Notes: a model not told the origin generated them from the sequence alone. Numbered from the stretch's first letter, positions 1 to 7,075 are shown. The stretch: 7,554 nt of DNA from Bifidobacteriaceae bacterium (GCA_031258055.1 JAIRNM010000220.1:1-7554), one strand, 5' to 3'. Translations and numbers: made by a program.

Positions 1-2
1 CA

Positions 3-175
3 CCATCGAATTACAACAACATACACGAATTCATGCAATTCGCCGCTAGAAGCCACGACGCCCCAACCATCAAAACGAAAACCCCTGAATAGTTACAACC
101 CCTGAATAGTTACCTTTCAGATACATCGAACACTTTTCACTCGACGGCCGCACAGTTCCTGGCCTATTCACTCCG
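3..175 (+). pseudogene. Remnant of the LanKC N-terminal lyase domain, interrupted
   Basis: This stretch looks like the end of the lyase domain and the lyase-kinase linker of a class III lanthipeptide synthetase. From 110 to 175, in the same frame as the synthetase, it reads LPFRYIEHFSLDGRTVPGLF. That resembles the family pattern of an (Y/F)RY segment, a DGR-V segment and a TP-G segment before the kinase. The frame is closed by TAG at 107-109. Upstream, frame 3 is open from 3 to 89 (IHEFMQFAARSHDAPTIKTK in the middle) and ends at TAG 90-92. By my count its third-position GC is about 59%, against 41% at the other two positions, as expected for coding DNA. Removing one copy of the 17-bp repeat at 80-113 fuses the two frames, leaving one TAG. 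The assignment to the lyase domain rests on remembered family patterns, not an alignment. The gene would begin before the window. Confidence 0.5.
80..113 (+). repeat. Perfect 17-bp tandem duplication
   Basis: The unit AACCCCTGAATAGTTAC occurs at 80-96 and again, without any change, at 97-113. Seventeen is not a multiple of three, so the extra copy shifts the reading frame across the lyase-linker region of the synthetase. The unit itself carries TAG in the frame that continues into the kinase domain, so no copy number gives an open frame. This favours a recent replication slippage or double-strand-break repair event over an adaptive phase switch. Confidence 0.95.
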
Positions 176-2365
176 TTGGGTGCGACGGCCGAGGATCAAC
201 GTCGTCCATTCTTCACCATGCCTCAATTCGTTGCTCCGCCGAGCGAGATCCAGGACCTAGTGGACTCACGCCTGCATCCTTCCGACGGCTCAGGTAGCGC
301 GCTCTTATCCGCGTATGAAGTCAAGCGCGCGATTCACTTTTCTAATGCTGGTGGCGTCTATCTGGCCGAGCGAAAATCGGATGGCAACACTGTAATAATA
401 AAAGAGGGGAGAAGGTTGGCGGGAGTCGATTCAGCAGGGGACTGCGGGTATTCCCGCGTGGTCCGTGAGGCCGAGTATCTGCAACGGCTATTGCCAGTCC
501 CTTCTGTCGTGGATTTCTGCGACCTCCTAGTCGAGGGAAATCACGTCTTTCTTGTGGAAGAATTCGTCGCGGGTACGTCACTCTATCAATGGGCGGCCCA
601 GAATTACCCATTCTCGTACTGTGATGAGTTGGAGAGCTATTTCAATCAAGTAGAGGGAATCGTCCGCGCTCTTCAGGCGGCCGTGGCGGAAGTGCATACT
701 AAGGGAGTTGCCCTAAATGACGCACAGCCGCGGAATATGATGATCACGCACGACGGGGTTACACGCCTCATTGACCTCGAAACGGCGTCTGAGTTGCGTC
801 AGGCCCGCATGCCGTCAATCGGAACGCACGGCTTCACCCCCGCCCGTGAGTGCGATTCGCGTTCGAGAGACCTCTACGGCGTGGCTCAAACGGCGATGTT
901 CCTTCTCTTTCCCCAAACGCCCCTGGCTTTCCTGAGTGACGCGGTGTGGTCGTCCCAACTTGCACAGGTGCATCGCCTATTTGGAAGGCGCGCCAGTAAT
1001 CTACTCTCCGACGCTAAGAGCGAGGCCTTGGAGGCCTTCGATTCAGACCCGCCCCTATTGCCGTTGCGCCCACCGCTGAAAGCTAGTCGGAATCGGAGAC
1101 AGGTCGCGCGCCTGCGCGGAGGGTTGGCCGACGGCCTATGTTGCGAAGCAGAACTAGATCCGACCACTGCCAGGCTATTTCCAGGCGACCCGCTGCAGTT
1201 CGAGGGATGTGGTCTGGTTGATCTCGAGACCGGCGCGGCTGGGGTCGGCTTGATGCTCCACCGGATCGGCAGGGTCAATCCGCTCATCTCAGAGTGGATC
1301 GGCTCGCCAGGTCAAGAACGAAGCGACGGGCGCGGGCTGCTGCGTGGCCCCCTGGGCGTCGCCTTGTATTTGGCCGAGGTGGGACGAGAAGAGCAAGCAC
1401 GCAAATGGCTTGACCTCTCTACCGCCGAGTTGATCGGTGCGGATTGGTCAATGCGCACCGGCGTTGCCGGACGCATCCTTGGCGTGCTCTCGCTGGGCGG
1501 CGACCAGGGCAAAGATGACGCGCTTGGTCGACATCTGCTTCGGCTAGCGAATCGTCTCGCTACAGCAATCGATGAGGATCCGCTGACCAGCTCAAGCTCT
1601 CGCACCGGGGAGCCGGTCGGGCTGTTCGATGGTTGGTCCGGAGCGGGCATCGCTATGCTGGCGCTCTTCGTGGCCACGGGTGAATCCAATTACCTAGTTC
1701 TTGCCAGAAAGGCGATAGACAAGGATCTCAACCGACTTGCGGTCGCACGGGACGACTCCCTCCAAGTAGACGACACGGATCGACTGCTTCCGTATCTGGA
1801 GCACGGGTCGGGCGGAGTGGGTTATGCTCTGGGTTTACTCGCGCGCATCAATCCGACCGAGGCAGATCATGCGAATCTAGTCCGCATCGCGAGGGCCTGT
1901 CGAGTCAGATGCACTGTTGAGGCCGGATTATTTTCGGGCCGCGCCGGACTGGTCGCAGTACTTAACTCACTGCCATTGGCGGAAATCGATGGCACACCAA
2001 AAACCGAGATAGTTGAAGAGCAGGTGCAACTCCTTTGCGGGGCCGCTCTCTCGGACCCTGACAGCATCGCCCTGCACGTTCCGGGAAAGGGCAACTACCG
2101 CCTGTCGTGCGACTACTCCACTGGAAGCGCCGGAGTCATGGCGACCCTGGATGCCGTTGCCAATGGAACCGACTCATGGTTCCCCTATTTGTGGCCGGAA
2201 TTTGCCTCGGACCTTTCACAAGATCTTCCCGCCCAGGGAAGTACTGAAAACCGGAATGGACGCCATTCCACTAGTAGAGGAGAAGTCGATGAACTCGATT
2301 CTGTCACTGCAGGCACAAGGAGGGGGCGCCGAGCCCCAGGCGAGTTGGAGCACGATGAGTCTTAA
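176..2365 (+). CDS. lanKC: Class III lanthipeptide synthetase (LanKC), kinase and cyclase domains; lyase domain missing
   Basis: Class III LanKC enzymes phosphorylate Ser/Thr of a precursor peptide, eliminate the phosphate and cyclise the product. Counting from TTG 176, the kinase spans about residues 48-300. It opens with HFSNAGGVYLAE (54-65) and has a likely ATP-binding K76 in VIIKEGR, a catalytic loop NDAQPRN with D182 and N187, and a metal-binding D200 in LIDLE. The cyclase spans about 335-675, with GLFDGWSGAG (482-491), SLQVDD, YLEHGSGGVG and GLFSGRAG (584-591), and ends near WFPYLWP. The LanC zinc Cys/Cys-His positions are replaced, as in class III and unlike class IV. The protein has 729 residues; full LanKC proteins are usually longer because of an N-terminal lyase domain. 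Neither TTG 176 nor ATG 218 has a Shine-Dalgarno sequence, so the true start is uncertain and this may be the 3' part of a broken gene. The last 25 residues or so overlap lanA in another frame and look non-conserved. Confidence 0.88.
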   Translation: MGATAEDQRRPFFTMPQFVAPPSEIQDLVDSRLHPSDGSGSALLSAYEVKRAIHFSNAGGVYLAERKSDGNTVIIKEGRRLAGVDSAGDCGYSRVVREAEYLQRLLPVPSVVDFCDLLVEGNHVFLVEEFVAGTSLYQWAAQNYPFSYCDELESYFNQVEGIVRALQAAVAEVHTKGVALNDAQPRNMMITHDGVTRLIDLETASELRQARMPSIGTHGFTPARECDSRSRDLYGVAQTAMFLLFPQTPLAFLSDAVWSSQLAQVHRLFGRRASNLLSDAKSEALEAFDSDPPLLPLRPPLKASRNRRQVARLRGGLADGLCCEAELDPTTARLFPGDPLQFEGCGLVDLETGAAGVGLMLHRIGRVNPLISEWIGSPGQERSDGRGLLRGPLGVALYLAEVGREEQARKWLDLSTAELIGADWSMRTGVAGRILGVLSLGGDQGKDDALGRHLLRLANRLATAIDEDPLTSSSSRTGEPVGLFDGWSGAGIAMLALFVATGESNYLVLARKAIDKDLNRLAVARDDSLQVDDTDRLLPYLEHGSGGVGYALGLLARINPTEADHANLVRIARACRVRCTVEAGLFSGRAGLVAVLNSLPLAEIDGTPKTEIVEEQVQLLCGAALSDPDSIALHVPGKGNYRLSCDYSTGSAGVMATLDAVANGTDSWFPYLWPEFASDLSQDLPAQGSTENRNGRHSTSRGEVDELDSVTAGTRRGRRAPGELEHDES
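2277..2282 (+). promoter_or_regulatory. Ribosome binding site of lanA
   Basis: GAGGAG lies six bases before ATG 2289, inside the 3' end of the synthetase gene. It fixes the start of the precursor gene at 2289 rather than at the in-frame ATG 2256, which lacks such a site at a suitable distance. Its position inside lanKC suggests that the precursor is translated independently from the same transcript. Confidence 0.8.
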
Positions 2366-2408
2366 CTGCTCAATCTCGTGGAGTACATTCTCCAACGCGT
2401 GTCACTGA
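2289..2408 (+). CDS. lanA: Class III lanthipeptide precursor peptide (two labionin-type motifs)
   Basis: This 39-residue peptide is the likely substrate of the upstream synthetase. The leader contains ILSLQ (residues 4-8), matching the I-L-x-L-Q type motif that class III synthetases recognise, followed by a GGG-AEP spacer. The probable core (about 19-39) carries two copies of a nine-residue unit, SWSTMSLNC (19-27) and SWSTFSNAC (30-38), each containing S-x2-S-x2-C. Such motifs give labionin or lanthionine rings in class III products. The peptide ends with Cys-His. The order synthetase, precursor, exporter matches the lab and ram clusters. The gene starts inside lanKC in the +1 frame relative to it, overlaps its last 77 bases, and has a strong Shine-Dalgarno sequence. 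An upstream in-frame ATG at 2256 would add 11 residues but is less likely. The cleavage site is unknown. No protease gene is visible here; cleavage near P16 by a prolyl oligopeptidase-like enzyme is only a guess. Confidence 0.88.
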   Translation: MNSILSLQAQGGGAEPQASWSTMSLNCSISWSTFSNACH

Positions 2409-2429
2409 CACTGGCTTGGCATGAAGTAG

Positions 2430-2467
2430 CCGGGGGGTACCTTGATCCATTTCGTGGTACTCCCCGG
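2430..2467 (+). promoter_or_regulatory. Stem-loop between lanA and the exporter gene
   Basis: CCGGGGGGTACC (2430-2441) pairs with GGTACTCCCCGG (2456-2467) to give a 12-bp stem with one G-U pair and a 14-base loop. There is no U tract, but many actinobacterial terminators lack one. It lies 21 bases after the lanA stop and its last base is the first base of the possible GTG start of the exporter. It could be a partial terminator that keeps precursor mRNA in excess, an RNA-stabilising 3' structure, or a brake on exporter translation. Confidence 0.65.
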
Positions 2468-4281
2468 TGTCACTGGTCACGCTTATGAACGGCACACGAA
2501 CCGCGCGGAAGCGCTCTCTGCGCAAAACGGACGGAGCGAGGGTCGGGGGCTGGAACGCTCTGCGCAGCACCGCGAAGGCTCACGCAGCCAGAATCACTTT
2601 CGCGCTAATGCTCGGTATGGCTTCCCAGGCCGTAATGATGGGCCAACCCATCGTGGCCTCCCGCCTAATCCAATCCGTTGAGGCGCACGCGCCCATCGGC
2701 GACCTCATTGCCTTGCTCGTCGGGTTGGCGGCCGTGAGCGCCGCTGCCATCTCCGTGCAACAATTGCTCCTCGGTCGACTTGGGGAACGGATTGTAGCTG
2801 AGGTGCGTCGCACGCTGTTGGCTGGATTCTTTGCGATGCCGGTTCTGCGGCGCGAGCGGCGGCCTCCTGGATGGTATAGCGCCCGCATCACCAACGATCC
2901 GCCGCTCATTCGAGCAGCGGTGTCGGATACGCTGGTTCAGGGGGTCCAGTCGCTGCTGTTGGTCGCGGGCTCTCTGGTGGCTCTTGGACTGATCGATGCA
3001 GTCACGCTGGCGGCCGCGCTTGGCTTCGCCGCAGCCGCCTTTCTGGCCGTCGCCGTGAACGCCAGGAAAATTCGGTCGCTTAGGAACACGATCCAGGAAG
3101 AGGTCTCCAACCTTACCGTGGGCATCCAGGGCGCCGCACGCGCGATGCGAATCGTGTCTGCGTATCGCGCTGACGGCGTATTCAGAACGAGCCTTGAGAA
3201 GAGCGTCCGCGCGGCCCAGCGATTAGGCGTTGCGCTGACCAAGATCTATAGTCGCATCGGCCCAATTAGCTCGCTCCTAATGGAATTTGCGTACGCGAGT
3301 GCTGTACTGGTGGGCGCGTTGAGGGTTGCGACGGACCACTTAGACTTCTCCAGCCTTATAGCCTTCCTGATGTACCTCTCAATGTTCTCATCCGGAGTGT
3401 CTGCGGTTTCAGCTGCTTATGCGTCCTTTCAGGAGGGAGTAGCAGGTGCAATCAGGATTAGCGAACTTGAAAGGGAAATGACCGGTCCGCGCGGAGATTC
3501 CAGCCCTGCGTCGAGACGAAGCACAGCATCGGCCTGTTCCGGAGGCGCACCTAGTCGGGGCCTGGTTGTCCAGGATGTCTGGTATCGCTATCCGGATTCC
3601 GGGTGGGTGTTGCGGGGCGTGGATTTGCATGCGGAGCCAGGACAAATGACCGCTATTGTCGGATCGTCCGGTAGCGGTAAATCTACTCTGATGGCGCTAA
3701 TGGAAGGCTTCTTTTTGCCGCAAATTGGATCCATCCAGGTCAATGGTCTCCCTCTGTCGCGAGAGACAGTAGATGAGATTCGCGGCCATCTAGGTTTTAT
3801 GGACCAGGAAGCCACAATTGTGCGAGGCACAGTGCGATCAAATTTGACCTTTGGCCGCGAAGATGTGCGTGAGGAAAGAATGCATGAGATTCTGCGGCTT
3901 GTGGGTCTACACAACTTGGCCCGGTCTGGCGACGCTGGGTTGGATCTGCGAATTGAGGACGACGGGGCGCCGCTCTCTGGTGGACAGCGACAGCGCCTGT
4001 CTCTGGGAAGGGCACTGCTGGAGCCACGAGGCGTCCTCCTGTTGGATGAGCCGACATCAAGCCTAGACGGGTCAAGCGAGGTCAAGGTCTGCGAGCTACT
4101 GAAGGATGCGGCCCCAGAGTCCGCGATTCTCGTGTCAGCGCACCGTCTCAGCACAATTCTGGCCGCAGATCGGATCGTTGTTCTTGATGGAGGGCGCGTG
4201 TCGTGCGCAGGTACGCACACGTCGTTGCTTTCAACGAGCGAGGTCTACCGTGAATTGACCCGGTCCCAGCGGGGACTCTAA
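2467..4281 (+). CDS. lanT: ABC transporter, membrane and ATPase domains fused (lanthipeptide exporter)
   Basis: This is a type I ABC exporter half-transporter of 604 residues, probably active as a dimer in the cytoplasmic membrane. Hydrophobic segments lie at about residues 43-68, 77-102, two within 159-198, 268-288 and 295-320. The ATPase domain follows, with Walker A GSSGSGKST (399-407, K405), Q-loop Q447, signature LSGGQRQ (503-509), Walker B ending in D527-E528, and H-loop H559. There is no N-terminal C39 peptidase domain, so it would export the peptide without cleaving the leader itself, which is usual for class III clusters. Its position directly after lanA supports that role. The start is uncertain. 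GTG 2467 touches the preceding hairpin and has no clear Shine-Dalgarno sequence; ATG 2485 (residue 7) is a good alternative and also lacks one. Local GC is about 50% in places, lower than in the downstream ABC pair. Confidence 0.9.
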   Translation: MSLVTLMNGTRTARKRSLRKTDGARVGGWNALRSTAKAHAARITFALMLGMASQAVMMGQPIVASRLIQSVEAHAPIGDLIALLVGLAAVSAAAISVQQLLLGRLGERIVAEVRRTLLAGFFAMPVLRRERRPPGWYSARITNDPPLIRAAVSDTLVQGVQSLLLVAGSLVALGLIDAVTLAAALGFAAAAFLAVAVNARKIRSLRNTIQEEVSNLTVGIQGAARAMRIVSAYRADGVFRTSLEKSVRAAQRLGVALTKIYSRIGPISSLLMEFAYASAVLVGALRVATDHLDFSSLIAFLMYLSMFSSGVSAVSAAYASFQEGVAGAIRISELEREMTGPRGDSSPASRRSTASACSGGAPSRGLVVQDVWYRYPDSGWVLRGVDLHAEPGQMTAIVGSSGSGKSTLMALMEGFFLPQIGSIQVNGLPLSRETVDEIRGHLGFMDQEATIVRGTVRSNLTFGREDVREERMHEILRLVGLHNLARSGDAGLDLRIEDDGAPLSGGQRQRLSLGRALLEPRGVLLLDEPTSSLDGSSEVKVCELLKDAAPESAILVSAHRLSTILAADRIVVLDGGRVSCAGTHTSLLSTSEVYRELTRSQRGL

Positions 4282-4292
4282 AGACTACTACT

Positions 4293-4300
4293 AAGGAGGA
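4293..4300 (+). promoter_or_regulatory. Strong ribosome binding site of the second ABC ATPase gene
   Basis: AAGGAGGA ends six bases before ATG 4307, close to a perfect Shine-Dalgarno sequence. Only 25 bases separate the exporter stop from this start, so there is little room for a promoter, and co-transcription with the lanthipeptide genes is likely. It is the strongest such site seen in the window and confirms the start at 4307. Confidence 0.85.
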
Positions 4301-4306
4301 GACAAC

Positions 4307-5050
4307 ATGACGAATACTGTTCGACCTGCGGTTGAGGTGCGCGCACTGCGTAAGGATTTTCGCTCCGAGGCCGGCGTCCAAACGGTCTTGAACGGCGTTG
4401 ATGCCGACTTCGACCCGGGGACTTGGACGGCGATTATGGGGCCTTCGGGATCGGGCAAGTCGACGCTCTTGAACTGCGTGGCCGGTCTGATTCGGGCGAC
4501 TTCCGGACAGATAACAGTTGACGGGCTTGACGTGACTCGTGCTTCGGAGAAGGAGTTGACCGCGTTAAGGCGCGGCCGTGTGGGATTCGTGTTTCAGGCG
4601 TTTAACCTGGTTCCGGGGCTGACGTTGGACCAAAACGTGGCGCTGCCGAGCCTCTTCGCGCGTCGGCGCGTGGCTCGCGGCCAAGTCCGCGCAGCGTTGG
4701 CCAAGGTCGGAATAACGGGCAGGGACCGCGCCCGACCCGACGAATTATCCGGCGGCCAGCAGCAGCGGGCAGCGATCGCGAGGGCGTTGTTCATAGGTCC
4801 GAAGGTGGTGTTGGCGGACGAACCGACCGGCGCTCTGGACGTGAAAACCGGCCGCCAGGTCTTGGGGCAGTTCGCGGGATTGGTGCAATCCGGCGCCGCT
4901 GTGATAATGGTGACCCATGATCCGGCGGTGGCGGCGCGGGCGGACAAAGTGGTGTTCCTGCTTGATGGGACGCTGCGCGGCGAAATGGCCGGCGCCTCCG
5001 TTGAGCGGATCGCGGACGAGGCGGCGACCTGGGAAAAGGTGACGGCGTGA
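4307..5050 (+). CDS. ABC transporter ATP-binding protein, MacB/LolD/BceA-like
   Basis: This cytoplasmic ATPase of 247 residues powers the FtsX-fold permease encoded next. The sequence shows Walker A GPSGSGKST (45-53, K51), Q-loop Q97 in VFQAFNLVPGLT, signature LSGGQQQ (147-153), Walker B VVLADEP with D171-E172, and H-loop H204 in MVTHDP. The QAFNLVP and ADEPTGALD segments are typical of the MacB/LolD/BceA family rather than of sugar or peptide importers. Its TGA overlaps the GTG of the permease gene (GTGA, 5047-5050), which indicates translational coupling and an equal supply of both subunits. Coming directly after the exporter gene, the pair is a plausible self-resistance system against the lanthipeptide. 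That role is inferred from context. An unrelated housekeeping role in the envelope is also possible. Confidence 0.93.
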   Translation: MTNTVRPAVEVRALRKDFRSEAGVQTVLNGVDADFDPGTWTAIMGPSGSGKSTLLNCVAGLIRATSGQITVDGLDVTRASEKELTALRRGRVGFVFQAFNLVPGLTLDQNVALPSLFARRRVARGQVRAALAKVGITGRDRARPDELSGGQQQRAAIARALFIGPKVVLADEPTGALDVKTGRQVLGQFAGLVQSGAAVIMVTHDPAVAARADKVVFLLDGTLRGEMAGASVERIADEAATWEKVTA

Positions 5051-6981
5051 CCCGCGACCGGGGGTTGGCGGCGGGGAACCGGGTGGGCGGCCTCGGGCGT
5101 TCGTTGCTGGCTTACCACTGGCGGTCTTACGTAGGGCTGCTGGCTTGCCAGAGCGTCGGCACGGCCGTGGGCTTCGCCTCACTGCTGGTGTTGCTCGGCG
5201 CCGGCGCGGGCGACGGCGTGGTCTTTGACACGGCGGACACCAATCGTTGGGCGAAGCAGATTTCGGGGCTCCAGACAGCCAACAATTCTATGGCCGTCAT
5301 GCTGGTGGCGACCGGCTTCGCGATCCTGTTCACTTCCGCGTCGACGGTTGGATTCGCCGTCTCGGGGCGGCGCCGGGAGTTGGCTTTGTTGCGCCTGTCG
5401 GGCGCGTCGCCGCACCAGATCCAGCGGCTGGTCTTGCGCGAGGCCTTGGGTTGCGGGCTGGTGGCGACTGTGGTGGGGTTCGTTATTGGGGGCGCCGCCC
5501 TGCCGTTGTACACCAGGGCGTTGGTCGCGGTCGGCGGGGCGCCCGAGGGCTTCCATCCGCAGTTACGCCTGGTGGCCTTGGTGATCGCGGGCGCCGCCAG
5601 CCTAATCGCCGGGCTGGCCGGCGGTTGGCTGCCGGCCTGGCGGATCAGCCGCGTCAAGCCGATTGAGGCCCTCGGAGGCGCGGCGGTGGGCCGCCAGAAG
5701 CTGGGTTGGCTGCGATGGGCCGTAGGGCTGGGAGCGGCGGCTGGGGTGGCATGGCTGCTTGGCCAGACTGCGGATTCGAACACTTTCAACACCAACTCGG
5801 TAGGTCTGCTGGTGTTGACCGTGACAGCGTTGACCGCGTTGGCGCCGGTGATAGTGCCGCCTATGGCGCTGGCCGCGTCATGGCTGCTGCGGCCGTTCCA
5901 GCCCGGTTCCGCAGTCGTGGCCGGCCAGCACGCCAGATGGAACGCCCGCCGCAGCGCGTCGATGGCCGCCCCAGTGCTGCTGTTCACGGTTATGGGCGGC
6001 GGCTTCTTCATGATGGCGCAGACCTCCCAAGCCGTCGGGACGCTGGCCCAGGCGCGTTCCGTTGATGCGGACGCGGTGGTCGCGGCCCTGCCGTGGCGCA
6101 ACGCTGCGGGCGCGCTGAAGGGCCTTAAGAGCAAGGGCGTCGAGGGCGTCGCGGTGGCTCAGTCGGACTTGTGGGGTTGGGAGGCCCAGAGCCCTTCGAC
6201 GTTCCCGACTTTGACTTGGCTGGACCCCGGGACGGCGAAGGACAAGCTCGGCATCCATGTGCTGGCCGGGTCTCTGGCCGATGTCCACGGCGTGAACGTC
6301 GCATCAAGCCGTCATGAGGCCGAAGTCGGCCGGACTTACCAACTCCAGGCGCCAGACGGCGAACAGGTTAAGGTCAAAGTGGCGGCGGTGATTGGGGCCA
6401 CGCCGTATCTGAACTCGGATTTCGCCGTTGACCGGGCCAGTTTCCCGGTCAGCGCGGCGTCCGTCGAAGTGTTCATGTGGGGACGCGGCGGCCAAGAGCG
6501 AGTCGCCGAGGCTGCGCGCGCCGTGGTGGCGGGCGGCTCCGTCGAAACTAAGGAACAGTGGGACGCATCCCGCTCGACTCGAGGGTTCGCCTCCCAGGCT
6601 CGGGGGACCTGGCTGCTGCTGGGCGCCGTGCTGGTCTTGGCGGCAGTGTCTCTGGCGCAGACCACCGCCGCGTCGGTGCGACAGCGTCAACGCGAGTTCG
6701 GTTTGCTCAGATGCGTGGGCGGGTCAAGGGGACAAGTAACGGCCGCTGCGCTAATGGACGCCGCCCTGGTGCTGGTGACCGCGTTGATCCTGTCCGCGGT
6801 GGGCCTGGGTTTGGTCTATTGGAAACTCTCGGTTTACACCTCGGCGACCGGTCTAGACATGCGTCCTTTCCTGCCCCTGGGGCCATTGGCCGTTCTCGCG
6901 GCCACCGCCCTTTCCGCCTGTCTGCTCGCCTCCGGCGCCGCCACAGTCGGCGTCAACCGGAGGTTGTCCCGAGCCGCCTAA
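5047..6981 (+). CDS. FtsX-fold ABC permease, possible peptide resistance (Bce-like) transporter
   Basis: This 644-residue membrane protein is the partner of the preceding ATPase. It has two FtsX-type repeats. Each carries a similar coupling segment after a membrane helix: GRRRELALLRLSGAS (about 107-121) and RQREFGLLRCVGGSR (after about 570). Hydrophobic helices fall near 26-50, 83-106, 135-157, 175-195, 222-239, 253-280 and 310-325. A soluble region of about 200 residues follows, then three more helices near 540-562, 580-605 and 620-640. Ten helices with a large external domain between helices 7 and 8, and this length, are the layout of BceB-type permeases that protect against bacitracin and lantibiotics. 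No BceRS-like two-component genes are visible here. Codons are strongly GC-rich (one line counted at 73%), unlike the lan genes. The GTG start is set by the GTGA overlap. A general actinobacterial FtsX permease is the alternative. Confidence 0.9.
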   Translation: MTRDRGLAAGNRVGGLGRSLLAYHWRSYVGLLACQSVGTAVGFASLLVLLGAGAGDGVVFDTADTNRWAKQISGLQTANNSMAVMLVATGFAILFTSASTVGFAVSGRRRELALLRLSGASPHQIQRLVLREALGCGLVATVVGFVIGGAALPLYTRALVAVGGAPEGFHPQLRLVALVIAGAASLIAGLAGGWLPAWRISRVKPIEALGGAAVGRQKLGWLRWAVGLGAAAGVAWLLGQTADSNTFNTNSVGLLVLTVTALTALAPVIVPPMALAASWLLRPFQPGSAVVAGQHARWNARRSASMAAPVLLFTVMGGGFFMMAQTSQAVGTLAQARSVDADAVVAALPWRNAAGALKGLKSKGVEGVAVAQSDLWGWEAQSPSTFPTLTWLDPGTAKDKLGIHVLAGSLADVHGVNVASSRHEAEVGRTYQLQAPDGEQVKVKVAAVIGATPYLNSDFAVDRASFPVSAASVEVFMWGRGGQERVAEAARAVVAGGSVETKEQWDASRSTRGFASQARGTWLLLGAVLVLAAVSLAQTTAASVRQRQREFGLLRCVGGSRGQVTAAALMDAALVLVTALILSAVGLGLVYWKLSVYTSATGLDMRPFLPLGPLAVLAATALSACLLASGAATVGVNRRLSRAA

Positions 6982-6987
6982 ACGCCG

Positions 6988-7030
6988 CCCACATGAGCCC
7001 GCGTGGACCAGGGGCGACGCGACTCATGGG
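6988..7030 (+). terminator. Candidate transcription terminator after the ABC pair
   Basis: CATGAG (6992-6997) pairs with CTCATG (7023-7028), and inside it CGCGT (7000-7004) pairs with ACGCG (7017-7021), leaving a 12-base loop. Two more outer G-C pairs are possible if A6991 bulges out. The 11-13 bp imperfect stem lies just after the permease stop and before the end of the convergent relaxase gene, where a terminator is expected. There is no U tract. Confidence 0.5.
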
Positions 7031-7075
7031 AGAGCGAGCAAGCGAGCTGACGTTAGGGTCACCCAGGGCGTCGTG

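Noticed and set aside
80..113. The 17-bp repeat as a phase-variation switch of the synthetase
   Set aside because: Every copy number leaves TAG in the frame that leads into the kinase, so slippage could not turn the full-length enzyme on.
176..2365. Class IV (LanL) synthetase
   Set aside because: The cyclase lacks the Cys and Cys-His zinc ligands (HGSGG and FSGRAG stand in their places), which fits class III.
2256..2408. Longer precursor starting at ATG 2256 (50 residues)
   Set aside because: There is no well-placed Shine-Dalgarno site before 2256, whereas GAGGAG sits six bases before ATG 2289, and ILSLQ close to the N-terminus fits class III leaders.
2442..2681. Possible small gene between lanA and the exporter
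   Set aside because: It starts at TTG in the hairpin loop and mostly reads another frame of the exporter gene; no leader or core-like pattern is present.
3588..4220. Minus-strand open frame (210 codons) across the exporter ATPase domain
   Set aside because: It is antisense to all the conserved ATPase motifs and is Arg/Ser/Pro-rich, as expected of a shadow frame.
5127..6134. Long minus-strand open frame (335 codons) across the permease gene
   Set aside because: It lies antisense to a clear FtsX permease, has an Ala/Pro/Thr-rich non-globular composition, and is expected by chance in GC-rich DNA.
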